From Acetatifactor muris (GTDB taxonomy: Bacteria; Bacillota; Clostridia; Lachnospirales; Lachnospiraceae), in contig JAMPFR010000002.1 in NCBI GenBank assembly GCA_023664365.1, positions 47,903 through 111,902 on the forward strand: 64,000 bases of DNA, given 5' to 3'. A model generated the notes under the pieces. The model saw nothing but the letters and a program-made list of their open reading frames with translations, ran no database searches and had not been told where the DNA came from. The translations under genes were made by a program, and so were the position numbers. The stretch's first letter is position 1, and the number at the start of each line of letters is the position of its first letter. This document shows, piece after piece, positions 9,008 to 18,896 of the stretch.

Positions 9008-9177
9008 CAGCAGGAATGATTTCCCATATGGATCCTGAACGAACCGATTTCTTTATAGGAACGGGTCTGCGTGGAAAATACCGCAGGCAGAAATAAAAAA
9101 CATAAATGAATAAAAAATAAGTAAGTGCAGAAACTATTACAGCCGGTTCCAGAAACCGTGCAGAATGTGAGGTAGCT

Positions 9178-9402
9178 ATGGGAAATAAATACTTGGACGG
9201 CACTGCGCTTACCCTTGTTATCATCGGTGCACTGAACTGGTTGCTGATCGGTATCTTCCGCTTTGACCTGGTAGCCTTTATCTTCGGAAACATGACATGG
9301 TTTTCAAGAATTGTCTACGGCATTGTCGGGCTCTGCGGGCTTTATCTCATCAGCTTCTATATGCACCTGGGCAGCCGGAACAGCCGGAATGAGAATGTCT
9401 GA
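9178..9402 (+). CDS. DUF378 family small membrane protein
   Basis: A 74-residue protein with two transmembrane helices. It carries the DUF378 pattern: LTLVIIGALNWLLIGIF followed by FDLVAFIFG and a second helix IVYGIVGLCGLYLI. The function of the family is unknown. GAGGT precedes the ATG. It is downstream of lexA after about 170 bp with no LexA box in between, so SOS control is not implied. A strong hairpin terminator follows directly. Confidence 0.85.
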   Translation: MGNKYLDGTALTLVIIGALNWLLIGIFRFDLVAFIFGNMTWFSRIVYGIVGLCGLYLISFYMHLGSRNSRNENV

Positions 9403-9410
9403 CAAACAAA

Positions 9411-9451
9411 AAAGCAGGGAGTTTCAACATATTGTTGAAGCTCTCTGCTTT
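9411..9451. terminator. Bidirectional rho-independent terminator
   Basis: A 19-bp stem (arms 9411-9429 and 9433-9451, one mismatch) lies between the convergent DUF378 and lipoprotein genes. It is followed by TTTTTTGTTTG on the minus strand and TTGTCTTCTG on the plus strand, so it can serve both. Confidence 0.85.
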
Positions 9452-9472
9452 TGTCTTCTGCTGTACCCGACA

Positions 9473-9673
9473 TTACTTAAACAAATTTTCTAATTCCTTA
9501 AGATCCTTATAGCATTCCTGACAGTATGTAATCTCTTTCCCAAGGAAAGTCGTCGTATACTTCTTGCCGGTTTTTTCCTCACCGCAAAAATCGCAGGTGA
9601 ACGGCTTGCCGCAAGCAGTCAAAGACATAACGGCAGCTGCCGTCAACAGTAAAGCCAAAATTTTTTTCTTCAT
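9473..9673 (-). CDS. Small zinc-ribbon-like lipoprotein
   Basis: A 66-residue protein with a lipoprotein signal (MKKKILALLLTAAAVMSLTAC, lipobox LTAC with Cys21). The mature part of about 45 residues has two CxxC pairs, CDFC and CQEC, 27 residues apart, consistent with a small metal-binding ribbon on the outer face of the membrane. GGGAGAG precedes the ATG. No named family was recognised. It is downstream of the TIR gene on the same strand with about 110 bp between. Confidence 0.75.
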   Translation of the reverse strand: MKKKILALLLTAAAVMSLTACGKPFTCDFCGEEKTGKKYTTTFLGKEITYCQECYKDLKELENLFK

Positions 9674-9787
9674 TTTTTATCTCTCCCTCGTATGAAAAAA
9701 TTTTGTGTAAATAATTTTAACATTCATTAATTATAACGTCTCCGGTACTTTTTGCAACCGAACTTTACAAAATGGGGAATTTTTTAT

Positions 9788-11173
9788 TCAAGGCATCTGA
9801 TATTTAAAATAGCTCTCCAAATCAATTGTGATGGCCGGCCGGATGCCAAAGCCTTCCAGCCCCACGTTTGCCTTTTTCAGATTATTGCTTATTTCATCAT
9901 TCTCCAAGCCGTAACCGTTTTCCACCAGATAGGCTTTACTGGAATATCCCTCCACAGGAGTGCGCAGCCACCAGGCATATTCCTTTAAGCCGCATTCCGA
10001 TACGGAGATCTCATACCACTGACTCATATCCTGCTCCAATGCAGCCTGAGTAGGCTCAGCGAGTTTGCTGATACCTGCCTGGTCAAACCAGGCAAGTTCC
10101 GCCTCCGACAGCAGGAACACTCTGTCCCGGGTGACAATCTCTCCCTCTTCCAGTGCATTTCCCGGCGTGTGACATTCTCTCTCCACCAGTATTTTTATTT
10201 CCTCCGCAGAAAAATGATATAAGAAGCCGGGCTCATTCTGATACCCGTTGTGAAGCTCTGACATTGCGGAAGATACCGGCGCCTGCCCCTCATAGGACAC
10301 AAGCTCCGTCTCTGCATTCAGCCATGTCCGGATATTGGACTTCCGCCAGCTGCTGTCTCCCCGCACATACGCCTGAAGCTCCATATCAAAATCCGCCTCC
10401 GACTCCATGCTTATGTAATCTCCGGTTTCATCATGGTTATACTTGCCGCTCTCCGCAGCATCAAAGGCTTTCATGGTAAGAATGTACCTGGAAACCAGCA
10501 CGGCGGTCTGTCTGCCATCCTGTTCCTCCAGACGGAGCACCCGCCACTGAATGGGCTCGCTGTTGTAACTGCCAAAAACAAGCGTATCTCCCACCTGCAC
10601 AGGATAGCTTTCCGCCGCAGCCGGGGAACCAAAGGGTGGGACTCCTGCCGCCCCCAGGCAAAGACAGACCGTAATCACAGCGGCAGCAAATACCCCGCAG
10701 GCAACGCAGACACGTTTCGCTCTGCCTGTCTGTTTTGTTTTTGCCGGGACAGACCTTCTGCCCTCTTTCTCTTCCTCTTTTGCCTCTGTTTCCTGCTCCA
10801 ACGCTATGACAGCCGTCAGAATTTGGGAAAAATCTCCCTTGTTTTCCTGGTTTATCCACTGATGGGTCATGAGAAAATATTCCAGCGATTTACTCAGTTC
10901 CACATCCTCCAGCTTGTAGACCAGCACGGGAATGCTTTTACTGACGGCCCGTTCCACCTCCCGCAGCACATGGGGAGAGGCGTTTGCCGCTCCGGACATC
11001 AGCAGTACCATGGCCCGGGAAGCGTCAATACCGTTTACAATCTCTTCCGCGTATTCCCGTCCTGACCGTATATCTCTGGGGGCAATAAAGCATTTTATCC
11101 TGTTCCGCTCCAGCAAATCACAAATCTCTGCCGCCGTCGCAGCGTCATTGGAGGAATGGGATATAAAAATCAT
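9788..11173 (-). CDS. TIR domain - transmembrane - DUF6273-like ectodomain protein
   Basis: A 461-residue protein in three parts. Residues 1-125 are a TIR domain: MIFISHSSND at the start, CFIAPRDIRSGREY in the middle, REVERA with a candidate catalytic Glu at 72 or 74, and LEYFLMTHQWIN at the end. A charged linker (126-153) leads to one transmembrane helix (about 155-176). The remaining residues form a domain with PIQWRVL, WRKSNIRTWLNAE, WWLRTP and GIRPAITI, resembling DUF6273 of Firmicutes surface proteins. The TIR part would be cytosolic and the rest extracellular. Whether it hydrolyses NAD or acts as a sensor is not known. Confidence 0.8.
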   Translation of the reverse strand: MIFISHSSNDAATAAEICDLLERNRIKCFIAPRDIRSGREYAEEIVNGIDASRAMVLLMSGAANASPHVLREVERAVSKSIPVLVYKLEDVELSKSLEYFLMTHQWINQENKGDFSQILTAVIALEQETEAKEEEKEGRRSVPAKTKQTGRAKRVCVACGVFAAAVITVCLCLGAAGVPPFGSPAAAESYPVQVGDTLVFGSYNSEPIQWRVLRLEEQDGRQTAVLVSRYILTMKAFDAAESGKYNHDETGDYISMESEADFDMELQAYVRGDSSWRKSNIRTWLNAETELVSYEGQAPVSSAMSELHNGYQNEPGFLYHFSAEEIKILVERECHTPGNALEEGEIVTRDRVFLLSEAELAWFDQAGISKLAEPTQAALEQDMSQWYEISVSECGLKEYAWWLRTPVEGYSSKAYLVENGYGLENDEISNNLKKANVGLEGFGIRPAITIDLESYFKYQMP

Positions 11174-11189
11174 GGCAAATTCCTTTCTG

Positions 11190-11555
11190 TCACTTTTTCA
11201 GTTCGTCCGCATCTATCTGCTTTCCGTCCCGCCAGATACGTTCCAGGTCATACAGAAGCCGATTTTCCCTGTCAAAAATATGGATAATCACATCGCCGAA
11301 ATCCATCAGAATCCAGTTTGCCGTATCATAGCCTTCAATCTGTCTGACCGGGTTTCCGGCTCTTCCCAGCTTCTCCTCCACATTATCACAGAGCGCCTGA
11401 ATCTGACTGCGGTTATTTCCTCCTGCAATTATAAAATAATCCGCTATCACGGAGACCTCACTGATGTCAATGACATGGATGTCTTCCGCCTTCTTATCTT
11501 CCAATGCCTCAATGGCAAGTCCTGCCATTTTCATTGACTTCTCTTTTTCCATCAT
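11190..11555 (-). CDS. rsfS: Ribosome silencing factor RsfS
   Basis: Binds L14 on the large subunit and blocks subunit joining in starved cells. The protein is about 121 residues and shows the family pattern: a basic N-terminal helix, then LEDKKAEDIHVIDISEVSVIADYFIIAGGNNRSQIQAL, and GYDTANWILMDFGDVIIHIF near the end. The frame is open upstream to 11621, but AAAGG sits about 7 nt before the ATG at 11555, and the conserved domain starts there. It is the last gene of the obgE-yhbY-yqeK-rsfS unit. Confidence 0.95.
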   Translation of the reverse strand: MMEKEKSMKMAGLAIEALEDKKAEDIHVIDISEVSVIADYFIIAGGNNRSQIQALCDNVEEKLGRAGNPVRQIEGYDTANWILMDFGDVIIHIFDRENRLLYDLERIWRDGKQIDADELKK

Positions 11556-11665
11556 TATCATACCTTTCTGTATCTTATATCCGGGGCTTGCAGTCAAGCC
11601 TCGGTCATTGCTGCCAATCATTTATGCGGCCATACCTTCTGCGCGGCACGAATGCATCACTGCCA

Positions 11666-12250
11666 TCATCGGAGGTTTTCCTGATAATAACGGCAGGCTG
11701 TCTCCGTCATAGGGTCAATCTCGCCGCCGGATTTTTTGAGATGCTCCAGGGTGTCCTCCAGAATCCGCAGCACCGCCCTGTCCAGGTCTTCAAAGGCAAG
11801 CCGCCTGATTTCCGGCAGATTTGGGGCGTGTCTTCTGCCCGGTTCAATATAATCCGCCACAAAGACAATTTTTTCCAGAAGCCCCATGTCTTCCCGCCCG
11901 GTTGTGTGATAACGAATGGCGTTTATAATCTCCGGCCTGTTCCGAATTTCATATTTTTCTTCCGCCAGATACGCGCCTGCTTTTGCATGCAGCAAAAAGG
12001 GGTTCCGCCGTTCCACCTCGGACACGGGTATGTCATGCTTTTCACAAATCTGCAGCCGTCTCTCGTCCGACAGACACTTGGCGCAGTCATGCAGCACCCC
12101 TGCTATCTGTGCGTCCGTGACGGAGCCGCCGTACCGCATGGCAAGAGCGGCTGCGGTAAACTCCACTCCCAGCGTATGTGCAAAACGTTTGGCATCCTGG
12201 GCCTTTTTCATCTTTTTTTCAAGCTTCCTTAAAAGTTTTGCGTTTTCCAT
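11666..12250 (-). CDS. yqeK: YqeK HD-domain Ap4A hydrolase
   Basis: Symmetrically cleaves diadenosine tetraphosphate to two ADP. The protein has 194 residues and an HD phosphohydrolase core: HTLGVEFTAAALA (His ligand), HDCAKCL (the HD pair), then HAKAGAYLAEE and AIRYHTTGREDMGLLEKIVFVADYIEPGR. The start overlaps the end of yhbY by 32 bp. In most Firmicutes nadD lies directly upstream of yqeK; here yhbY takes that position and nadD is absent from the window. Confidence 0.93.
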   Translation of the reverse strand: MENAKLLRKLEKKMKKAQDAKRFAHTLGVEFTAAALAMRYGGSVTDAQIAGVLHDCAKCLSDERRLQICEKHDIPVSEVERRNPFLLHAKAGAYLAEEKYEIRNRPEIINAIRYHTTGREDMGLLEKIVFVADYIEPGRRHAPNLPEIRRLAFEDLDRAVLRILEDTLEHLKKSGGEIDPMTETACRYYQENLR

Positions 12251-12518
12251 GCTTGTCCTTATCCGGTTTATAAAGAATTATTTTTTTACCTATAACCTGC
12301 ACTACCTGAGAATGAGTTCGTTCTGCGATAACCCCGGCGATCTCTCCCGGGTCATCCATACAGTTTTTGAGAACTCCGATTTTAATTAATTCATTGTTAT
12401 GAAAGGCTTCTCCTATCGCTTCCGTCAGTTCCGGCGTCAGGCTGGATTTCCCCACCTGGAAAATCGGATTCAGGTCATTTGCAAGACTCTTCAGATATGC
12501 CCTCTGTTTACTTGTCAT
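12219..12518 (-). CDS. yhbY: YhbY family RNA-binding (CRM domain) protein
   Basis: A 99-residue CRM-domain protein that associates with pre-50S particles. The start at 12518 follows AAGGAG at 7 nt; the frame is open 13 codons further but without a ribosome binding site. Family markers are LTSKQRAYLKSLA-type opening (here MTSKQRAYLKSLAND), the loop PIFQVGKSSLTPEL, and ELIKIGVLKN. It follows obgE closely and overlaps yqeK. Confidence 0.94.
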   Translation of the reverse strand: MTSKQRAYLKSLANDLNPIFQVGKSSLTPELTEAIGEAFHNNELIKIGVLKNCMDDPGEIAGVIAERTHSQVVQVIGKKIILYKPDKDKHGKRKTFKEA

Positions 12519-12528
12519 GGTATGCTCC

Positions 12529-14284
<1,756 letters not shown>

Positions 14285-14287
14285 GGT

Positions 14288-14620
14288 CTACACCTCCTTG
14301 AATTTTATCTGCAAATACCTGTCACCGTATTCCCTGCTTATATTTTCCAGGGAAAACACCATTGCGTCCATCAGAAATGAGGACTTTTCCTGCAAAGTAC
14401 TCTCAAAGTCACACCTGAGAAAGCCTGTTGCTTCATCCTGAACCGTCTTCAGCTTTTCTCCCGCCAGTTCCTCCAGCGAATTGACCGTTCCGATAGTCAG
14501 GGCTGATATTGCGGCACACAATATATCCGGCCTGCCCTTTTTGGCGTACTCTGCATGTCCCATACAGTAAAAGCCTCTGTAGGAACCTTTCTGGTCTTTA
14601 CAAATCACTACAGTTGTCAT
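14288..14620 (-). CDS. prp: Ribosomal-processing cysteine protease Prp
   Basis: Cleaves the N-terminal extension of L27. At 110 residues it is the normal length. The catalytic His lies in GHAEYAKKG and the catalytic Cys in DILCAAISAL. The start codon overlaps the rplU stop (TAATG), and the gene sits between rplU and rpmA, the standard rplU-prp-rpmA arrangement of Firmicutes. Confidence 0.96.
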   Translation of the reverse strand: MTTVVICKDQKGSYRGFYCMGHAEYAKKGRPDILCAAISALTIGTVNSLEELAGEKLKTVQDEATGFLRCDFESTLQEKSSFLMDAMVFSLENISREYGDRYLQIKFKEV

Positions 14621-14925
14621 TACGCGTTAATCTTATCAATCTTAACCTGTGTGTATGCCTGCCTGTGACCGTTCTTCTTGTGGTATCCGGTTTTTCTCTT
14701 GTACTTGTATACAATAACCTTCTTACCTTTTCCCTGCTCCATAACGGTAGCGGATACGGATGCTTTTGCAACATCCTCGCCCACCTTGAGGGTTCCGTCA
14801 CTTACTGCGATAACCTGGTCAAAGGAAACAGTATTTCCGGGTTCCACATCCAGCTTCTCAACCTTGATGATATCGCCCTCAGAAACCTTGTACTGCTTTC
14901 CGCCTGTTGCAATAATTGCGTACAT
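14620..14925 (-). CDS. rplU: 50S ribosomal protein L21
   Basis: Large-subunit protein that binds 23S rRNA. The start MYAIIATGGKQYKV at 14925 follows AGGAGGTGCC; the seven codons upstream in frame are not used. Length is 101 residues. The C-terminal KYKRKTGYHKKNGHRQ region is the rRNA-binding signature. It is the first gene of rplU-prp-rpmA and is preceded by a leader of about 125 nt. Confidence 0.98.
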   Translation of the reverse strand: MYAIIATGGKQYKVSEGDIIKVEKLDVEPGNTVSFDQVIAVSDGTLKVGEDVAKASVSATVMEQGKGKKVIVYKYKRKTGYHKKNGHRQAYTQVKIDKINA

Positions 14926-15050
14926 AATAAGGCACCTCCTATTCATGACTGCATAGATTCATCAAATCTCTGCCCGTCTTACTCGCTGGCTTTGGTGGCA
15001 GAGGACTGAAAACATTCTTCTCTGCACTTATACCGAGCCATGCGGCATAC
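14926..15050 (-). ncRNA. Putative L21 leader (autoregulatory 5' UTR of rplU)
   Basis: About 125 nt separate the predicted transcription start from rplU. The leader contains a 7-bp stem, CTCTGCC with GGCAGAG (arms 14997-15003 and 14968-14974 on the plus strand), and another region with GTGCAGAG and CTCTGC that could pair as an alternative. A ribosomal protein leader of this type precedes rplU in many Firmicutes. I matched it by position and pairing potential only. Confidence 0.5.
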
Positions 15051-15056
15051 TAGTGT

Positions 15057-15086
15057 ATGATAGCATAAGGCGCCTTATAAAGTCAA
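15057..15086 (-). promoter_or_regulatory. Promoter of the rplU-prp-rpmA operon
   Basis: On the minus strand TTGACT (15081-15086) and TATCAT (15057-15062) are separated by 18 bp, giving a start site near 15050. Confidence 0.6.
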
Positions 15087-15114
15087 CTGTTTTTTTGAAT
15101 TTAGAACAAATAAT

Positions 15115-15741
15115 TCAACTGTTTTTCTTCTCAAAATCTTCAATATACTGCACGATGAGCCTGACGGTGCCTTCCACGCCCAACACGCTGCTGTTGATGC
15201 AAAGGTCGTAGCTGTCGGCACGGCCCCATTTCTTGGAGGAATAATAATTGTAATAGCTCTGGCGCTGCTTATCCTTCTTCACAATCATATCCTTCGCCTT
15301 TGATTCGGAGAGACTGTACCGCTCCATAATACGTTTTATTTTCGTATCGTCGTCGCCGTAAATAAACAGCCTTACCACGTTCTTATATTCCGCCAGGGCA
15401 TAATCCGCACAGCGGCCTACAATGACGCAGGGCCCCTCGTCCGCTATCTTTTTGATGGTGTCAAACTGTGCCAGGAAAACCTTATGGCTGATGGGCATAT
15501 CCACAAAGGAAGACGCGTTATAGCCAAAGGAATAGGTATCCATCACCAGGTTATACAGGAAAGAATTTGTAGGGCGCTCGTCATGATTCTGAATCATTTC
15601 CTCACAGAAGCCGCTTTCCTTGGCTGCCCTGCTCAAAAGCTCCTTGTCATAACACTTGATGCCAAAATACTCCGCCACTTTCTCGCCTATCTCACGGCCT
15701 GCAGAACCAAACTGTCTTCCGATTGTAATAACTGTATTCAT
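15115..15741 (-). CDS. Cytidylate kinase-like family protein
   Basis: A 208-residue P-loop protein of the cytidylate-kinase-like group common in Clostridia. The loop is degenerate (ITIGRQFGSAGREIGEKVAE) and the protein continues with YDKELLSRAAKESG, VIVGRCADYAL and a lid-like KRIMERYSLSESKAKDMIVKKD. GSAGREIG replaces the classical GPxGxGKS, as is usual in this subfamily. The genuine CMP kinase is normally a separate gene, so the substrate here is unknown. It lies upstream of the rplU promoter on the same strand and appears monocistronic. Confidence 0.85.
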   Translation of the reverse strand: MNTVITIGRQFGSAGREIGEKVAEYFGIKCYDKELLSRAAKESGFCEEMIQNHDERPTNSFLYNLVMDTYSFGYNASSFVDMPISHKVFLAQFDTIKKIADEGPCVIVGRCADYALAEYKNVVRLFIYGDDDTKIKRIMERYSLSESKAKDMIVKKDKQRQSYYNYYSSKKWGRADSYDLCINSSVLGVEGTVRLIVQYIEDFEKKNS

Positions 15742-15865
15742 TCGCCTACCTCTTTTCCGCCTATAGTCTGAAAGAAAACACTTTGTTTTCAGCTGTTTTA
15801 ATTATACACCAAATTGTATTTTTGCACAAGACAGGGGCACAAAATTCCGAAAAAACAGACAACTC

Positions 15866-16055
15866 GTAACTATTCAACTTGGCAAACGTGACGGCGGCAG
15901 CTGACAGTCATTCTCATACAGACCCGCTTTCGCTTGAAGGCGCGACGTAGCGGTGCATAGGCAGGCACAACACGCCTGCCAAGCACCGACGTCTTGCACA
16001 GTCTGTATGAGAACGCCTGCCATCTACCGCCTGTAACAGAGCGGAGACTGATTAC
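15866..16055 (+). repeat. Structured mobile repeat, copy A
   Basis: This element fills most of the 425-bp gap between rluD and the kinase-like gene; I see nothing else there. Outer ends read GTAAC (15866-15870) and ATTAC (16051-16055). A 12-bp perfect stem pairs 15912-15923 (TCTCATACAGAC) with 16001-16012. Inside are a small hairpin (CGCTTTC-GCTT-GAAGGCG) and a longer one: GACGT/ACGTC, GGTGC/GCACC (15952-15956 with 15983-15987) and GGCAGGC/GCCTGCC (15960-15966 with 15974-15980) closed by the loop ACAACAC. It is nearly identical to the copy at 61279. Confidence 0.88.
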
Positions 16056-16166
16056 TTTTCCTGCCGAAGTGTTTGCTCTGTGAAAAGCATATGAAGGAAG
16101 AGCCGATATTATCTGCGCTGGGAATTTAAAAACGCTTCCGGAAAGTGTGAATTACGCTGGTAGAGT

Positions 16167-17081
16167 CTACTGCAGCACCTCCAGCAAATGCCGAAAATAT
16201 TCCGGCAGCGGTGCCTCCACCCGGATATATTCTCCCGTGGACGGATGACGGAAGCCTAAGGTTCCTGCGTGAAGGGTCTGGCCTGTCAGGCGATAGGGAC
16301 ATTTCCGCCCGCCGCAGTACAATTCGTCTCCCAGCAGCGGATGTCCGATACTGGCCATATGGACGCGAATCTGATGAGTTCTTCCTGTCTCCAGCACACA
16401 CTCGATATGGGTATAGTCCCGAAAACGCTTCAGCACCCTGTAATGGGTTACCGCCTGCTTCCCGTTCCGTTCATTTACAGCCATCTTTTTCCGCTCTGCA
16501 GGATGTCTGCCGATGGGCCTATCCACAGTCCCTTCGTCCTCCTTCAACACGCCGTAACAAACAGCCTCATAGCGCCGGGTAACCGAATGCTCCTTCAGCT
16601 GTTCTGCAATACAGCTGTGGGCGGCGTCATTTTTACAGACAATGACAGAGCCTGTGGTATTCATGTCAATGCGGTGGACAATGCCGGGGCGCATCACCCC
16701 GTTTATGCCGGACAGCCCGTCCCCGCAGTGATACATCAGAGCGTTCACCAAAGTGCCGCTGTAATGCCCTGCCGCCGGATGTACCACCATTCCCTTGGGC
16801 TTGTTGACAACAATCACGTCATTATCCTCATAAAGAATATCCAGCGGAATGTTTTCCGGCGCAATCTTGGGTTCTACAGCCTCAGGCAGTTCAAACTCCA
16901 CCAGATCCTCCAGACGTACCCGATAGCTTGCCTTTGCGGCGGCGCCGTTGACTCTGACGTTTCCGGCCTCGATCATTTTCTGAATAAAAGAACGCGACAA
17001 AGAATCGATAAGCAGCGCAAGGCACTTATCAATTCTCTCATCTTCTTCCCTCTCTGTAATCTCAAAGCAAAATCTGTCCAT
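16167..17081 (-). CDS. rluD: RluA/RluD family 23S rRNA pseudouridine synthase
   Basis: Converts uridines of 23S rRNA to pseudouridine. The 304-residue protein has an N-terminal S4 RNA-binding domain (about 14-75, FIQKMIEAGNVRVNG) and the catalytic domain with the HRID motif (GIVHRIDMNTTGSVIV), which holds the catalytic Asp. LETGRTHQIRVHMASIGHPLLGD is the conserved distal block. It follows lspA with 26 bp between, the standard lspA-rluD order. Confidence 0.95.
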   Translation of the reverse strand: MDRFCFEITEREEDERIDKCLALLIDSLSRSFIQKMIEAGNVRVNGAAAKASYRVRLEDLVEFELPEAVEPKIAPENIPLDILYEDNDVIVVNKPKGMVVHPAAGHYSGTLVNALMYHCGDGLSGINGVMRPGIVHRIDMNTTGSVIVCKNDAAHSCIAEQLKEHSVTRRYEAVCYGVLKEDEGTVDRPIGRHPAERKKMAVNERNGKQAVTHYRVLKRFRDYTHIECVLETGRTHQIRVHMASIGHPLLGDELYCGGRKCPYRLTGQTLHAGTLGFRHPSTGEYIRVEAPLPEYFRHLLEVLQ

Positions 17082-17107
17082 ATATCAGCCGTGCTTTCTG
17101 CAGCCCT

Positions 17108-17650
17108 CTACTTTATTTCCCGGTATCTGTTCTGCTTGAAATTCAGAAATTCCAAATCCTTTTCCTTAAACACAAACAAAAACAGGATAAATAACCCGAT
17201 GACGGAAACTACAATATAACAGTCCGCCACATTAAAAATGGGAAAATTAATCAGCACAAAAGAAATAAAATCCACCACATAATCAAACCGGAAACGGTCT
17301 ATCATATTTCCGATTCCGCCCGCGATAACAGCCGCCAGAAGAATGTGAACGATCCTGAACTTCTTTTCACCCGGAAGCTTAAACAGAAAGAACAAAATAA
17401 CAGCCAGAAACACAAAGCCCACAAAAAGGATAAAGAACTTCTGATTTTGCAGCATTCCGAAAGCAGACCCTCTGTTTTCCAGATAATCCAGTTCCAGCAC
17501 GTCCTGTATCAAAACCACTGCGGGCTTGTCCTTCAGCCGGGTAATCGCCAGATATTTTGTGAACTGATCCAGCAGCAGCAACAGAGTTGTTACTACTGTA
17601 TCAATTAACAGCATAATTATCTTTGCACGCTTTTGCTTCTTTTTATTCAT
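17108..17650 (-). CDS. lspA: Lipoprotein signal peptidase II
   Basis: Aspartyl protease that removes lipoprotein signal peptides. The start at 17650 follows AGAGG, giving 180 residues and overlapping the end of aroB by 8 bp. There are four transmembrane helices. The catalytic aspartates are in GNMIDRFRFDYVVDF and NVADCYI. Several lipoproteins in this window (9473, 24180, 43205) would be its substrates. The charged cytoplasmic N-terminus (MNKKKQKRAK) is normal for the family. Confidence 0.96.
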   Translation of the reverse strand: MNKKKQKRAKIIMLLIDTVVTTLLLLLDQFTKYLAITRLKDKPAVVLIQDVLELDYLENRGSAFGMLQNQKFFILFVGFVFLAVILFFLFKLPGEKKFRIVHILLAAVIAGGIGNMIDRFRFDYVVDFISFVLINFPIFNVADCYIVVSVIGLFILFLFVFKEKDLEFLNFKQNRYREIK

Positions 17651-18752
17651 GTGCATCCTCTTCACTGAAATAAATTTCATTGATTGCCGCCAGAATCTCC
17701 TCGTCCGTCACCGTACTGTCCAGCACAGCCTTTCCTATTTTTTTCAGCAGCACAAATTTAATCTTTCCTGATTCCATTTTCTTGTCCGATTTCGTCAGTC
17801 TCAAAATTTCTTCAGGGGTAATGTCCTCCACTGAAATAGGCAGATTGAAGGGAACAAACATGTCCCGGATTTCATAATATTCCTCCATGGACAGCAGTTC
17901 CTTCTTCCAGGAAATATAAGCCGCTGCAACTGCCCCCAGCGCTACGCATTCGCCGTGGAACAGTTCAAAATTCTTTGCCTTTTCAATGGCATGTCCCACA
18001 GTATGTCCGAAGTTCAGCAGCGCCCGTTCTCCCTGCTCCGTAGGATCCTTCTCCACCACCAGCTTTTTTACGGTACAGCTGCGCAGCAGCATTTCCTCAA
18101 GCACATCCAAATCTCTTTCACATATTTCATACATATTTTCAATGAGCCATTCATAAAAGCCGGCGTCTTTGATCAATCCGTGCTTCATCACCTCTGCAAA
18201 ACCGGAAAAAAACTGTCTGTCGTCCAGGGTAATCAGCGTCTCCGGGTTCATGTACACAAGAACCGGCATTTTGAAAGCCCCTACCATATTTTTATAGCCG
18301 TCAAAGTCCACGCCGGTCTTTCCGCCGATGCTGCTGTCAGCCTGGGACAACAGTGTGGTAGGCGCCTGGACAAAATCAACTCCCCGCAGATAGGTTGCGG
18401 CAATAAAGCCTGTGGTATCCCCCACAACACCGCCTCCCAGGGCCAGCAGCAAGTCCTTCCTGTCAAAGCCCTCCTGAATCAGAAATTTATAGGCGTCCCT
18501 GACAGTATCCAAAGTCTTGTTTTCTTCGCCGTTTGGAAAGGTATATTTGACCGCCTTCAGGCACTTTCCCTGCAGCAGTGCAAGCACCTCGGCTCCATAG
18601 AGTTCATCTACTTTTGAATCCGTGATGATACAGATCCTCCTGCTTCCCACTCCCAGATTTTCCAGTTCCGGTACGAGTTCCTGAAATCCTCTGGTAACTA
18701 CAATATCATAACAGGGCTTTTTATTATACAAAATCGGTAATCTCTGTGACAT
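17643..18752 (-). CDS. aroB: 3-dehydroquinate synthase
   Basis: Second step of the shikimate pathway: DAHP to 3-dehydroquinate, with NAD and a divalent metal. From the start at 18752 (CGGAGAAAA upstream) it has 369 residues. NAD-binding and active-site blocks are PNGEENKTLDT, LALGGGVVGDTTGFIAATYLRGVDFVQ, PTTLLSQADSSIGGKTGVD, and the metal-binding NFGHTVGHAIE and HGECVALG. No other shikimate gene is in the window. It overlaps lspA, so the two are coupled. Confidence 0.97.
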   Translation of the reverse strand: MSQRLPILYNKKPCYDIVVTRGFQELVPELENLGVGSRRICIITDSKVDELYGAEVLALLQGKCLKAVKYTFPNGEENKTLDTVRDAYKFLIQEGFDRKDLLLALGGGVVGDTTGFIAATYLRGVDFVQAPTTLLSQADSSIGGKTGVDFDGYKNMVGAFKMPVLVYMNPETLITLDDRQFFSGFAEVMKHGLIKDAGFYEWLIENMYEICERDLDVLEEMLLRSCTVKKLVVEKDPTEQGERALLNFGHTVGHAIEKAKNFELFHGECVALGAVAAAYISWKKELLSMEEYYEIRDMFVPFNLPISVEDITPEEILRLTKSDKKMESGKIKFVLLKKIGKAVLDSTVTDEEILAAINEIYFSEEDAHE

Positions 18753-18844
18753 AGTATTTTCTCCGTTTATTCCTGCGAACAATGAGCCTGGCGGCCGCCA
18801 ACTATTGGTTGGCATGGACAGTCGGCGAATGCTGCGTGGATCAT

Positions 18845-18883
18845 GAAAGAAAGAGCCCGCGCCTTGCGGACTCTCGCGTTTCT
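18845..18883 (-). terminator. Terminator after sepF
   Basis: An imperfect GC-rich stem (GAGTCCGC with GCGGGCTC on the minus strand, flanked by further A/T pairs) is followed by TTTCTTTC. It lies 14 bp past the sepF stop. A second small hairpin, GCCAAC-TATTG-GTTGGC, lies nearer aroB at about 18796-18813. Confidence 0.6.
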
Positions 18884-18896
18884 TTTTATCTGTGAG

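Noticed and set aside
18771-18896. Gap between sepF and aroB as a further copy of the structured family
   Set aside because: It has hairpins and a short TCCACGCAGC match to copy D, but not the paired core or the ACARYAC loop.
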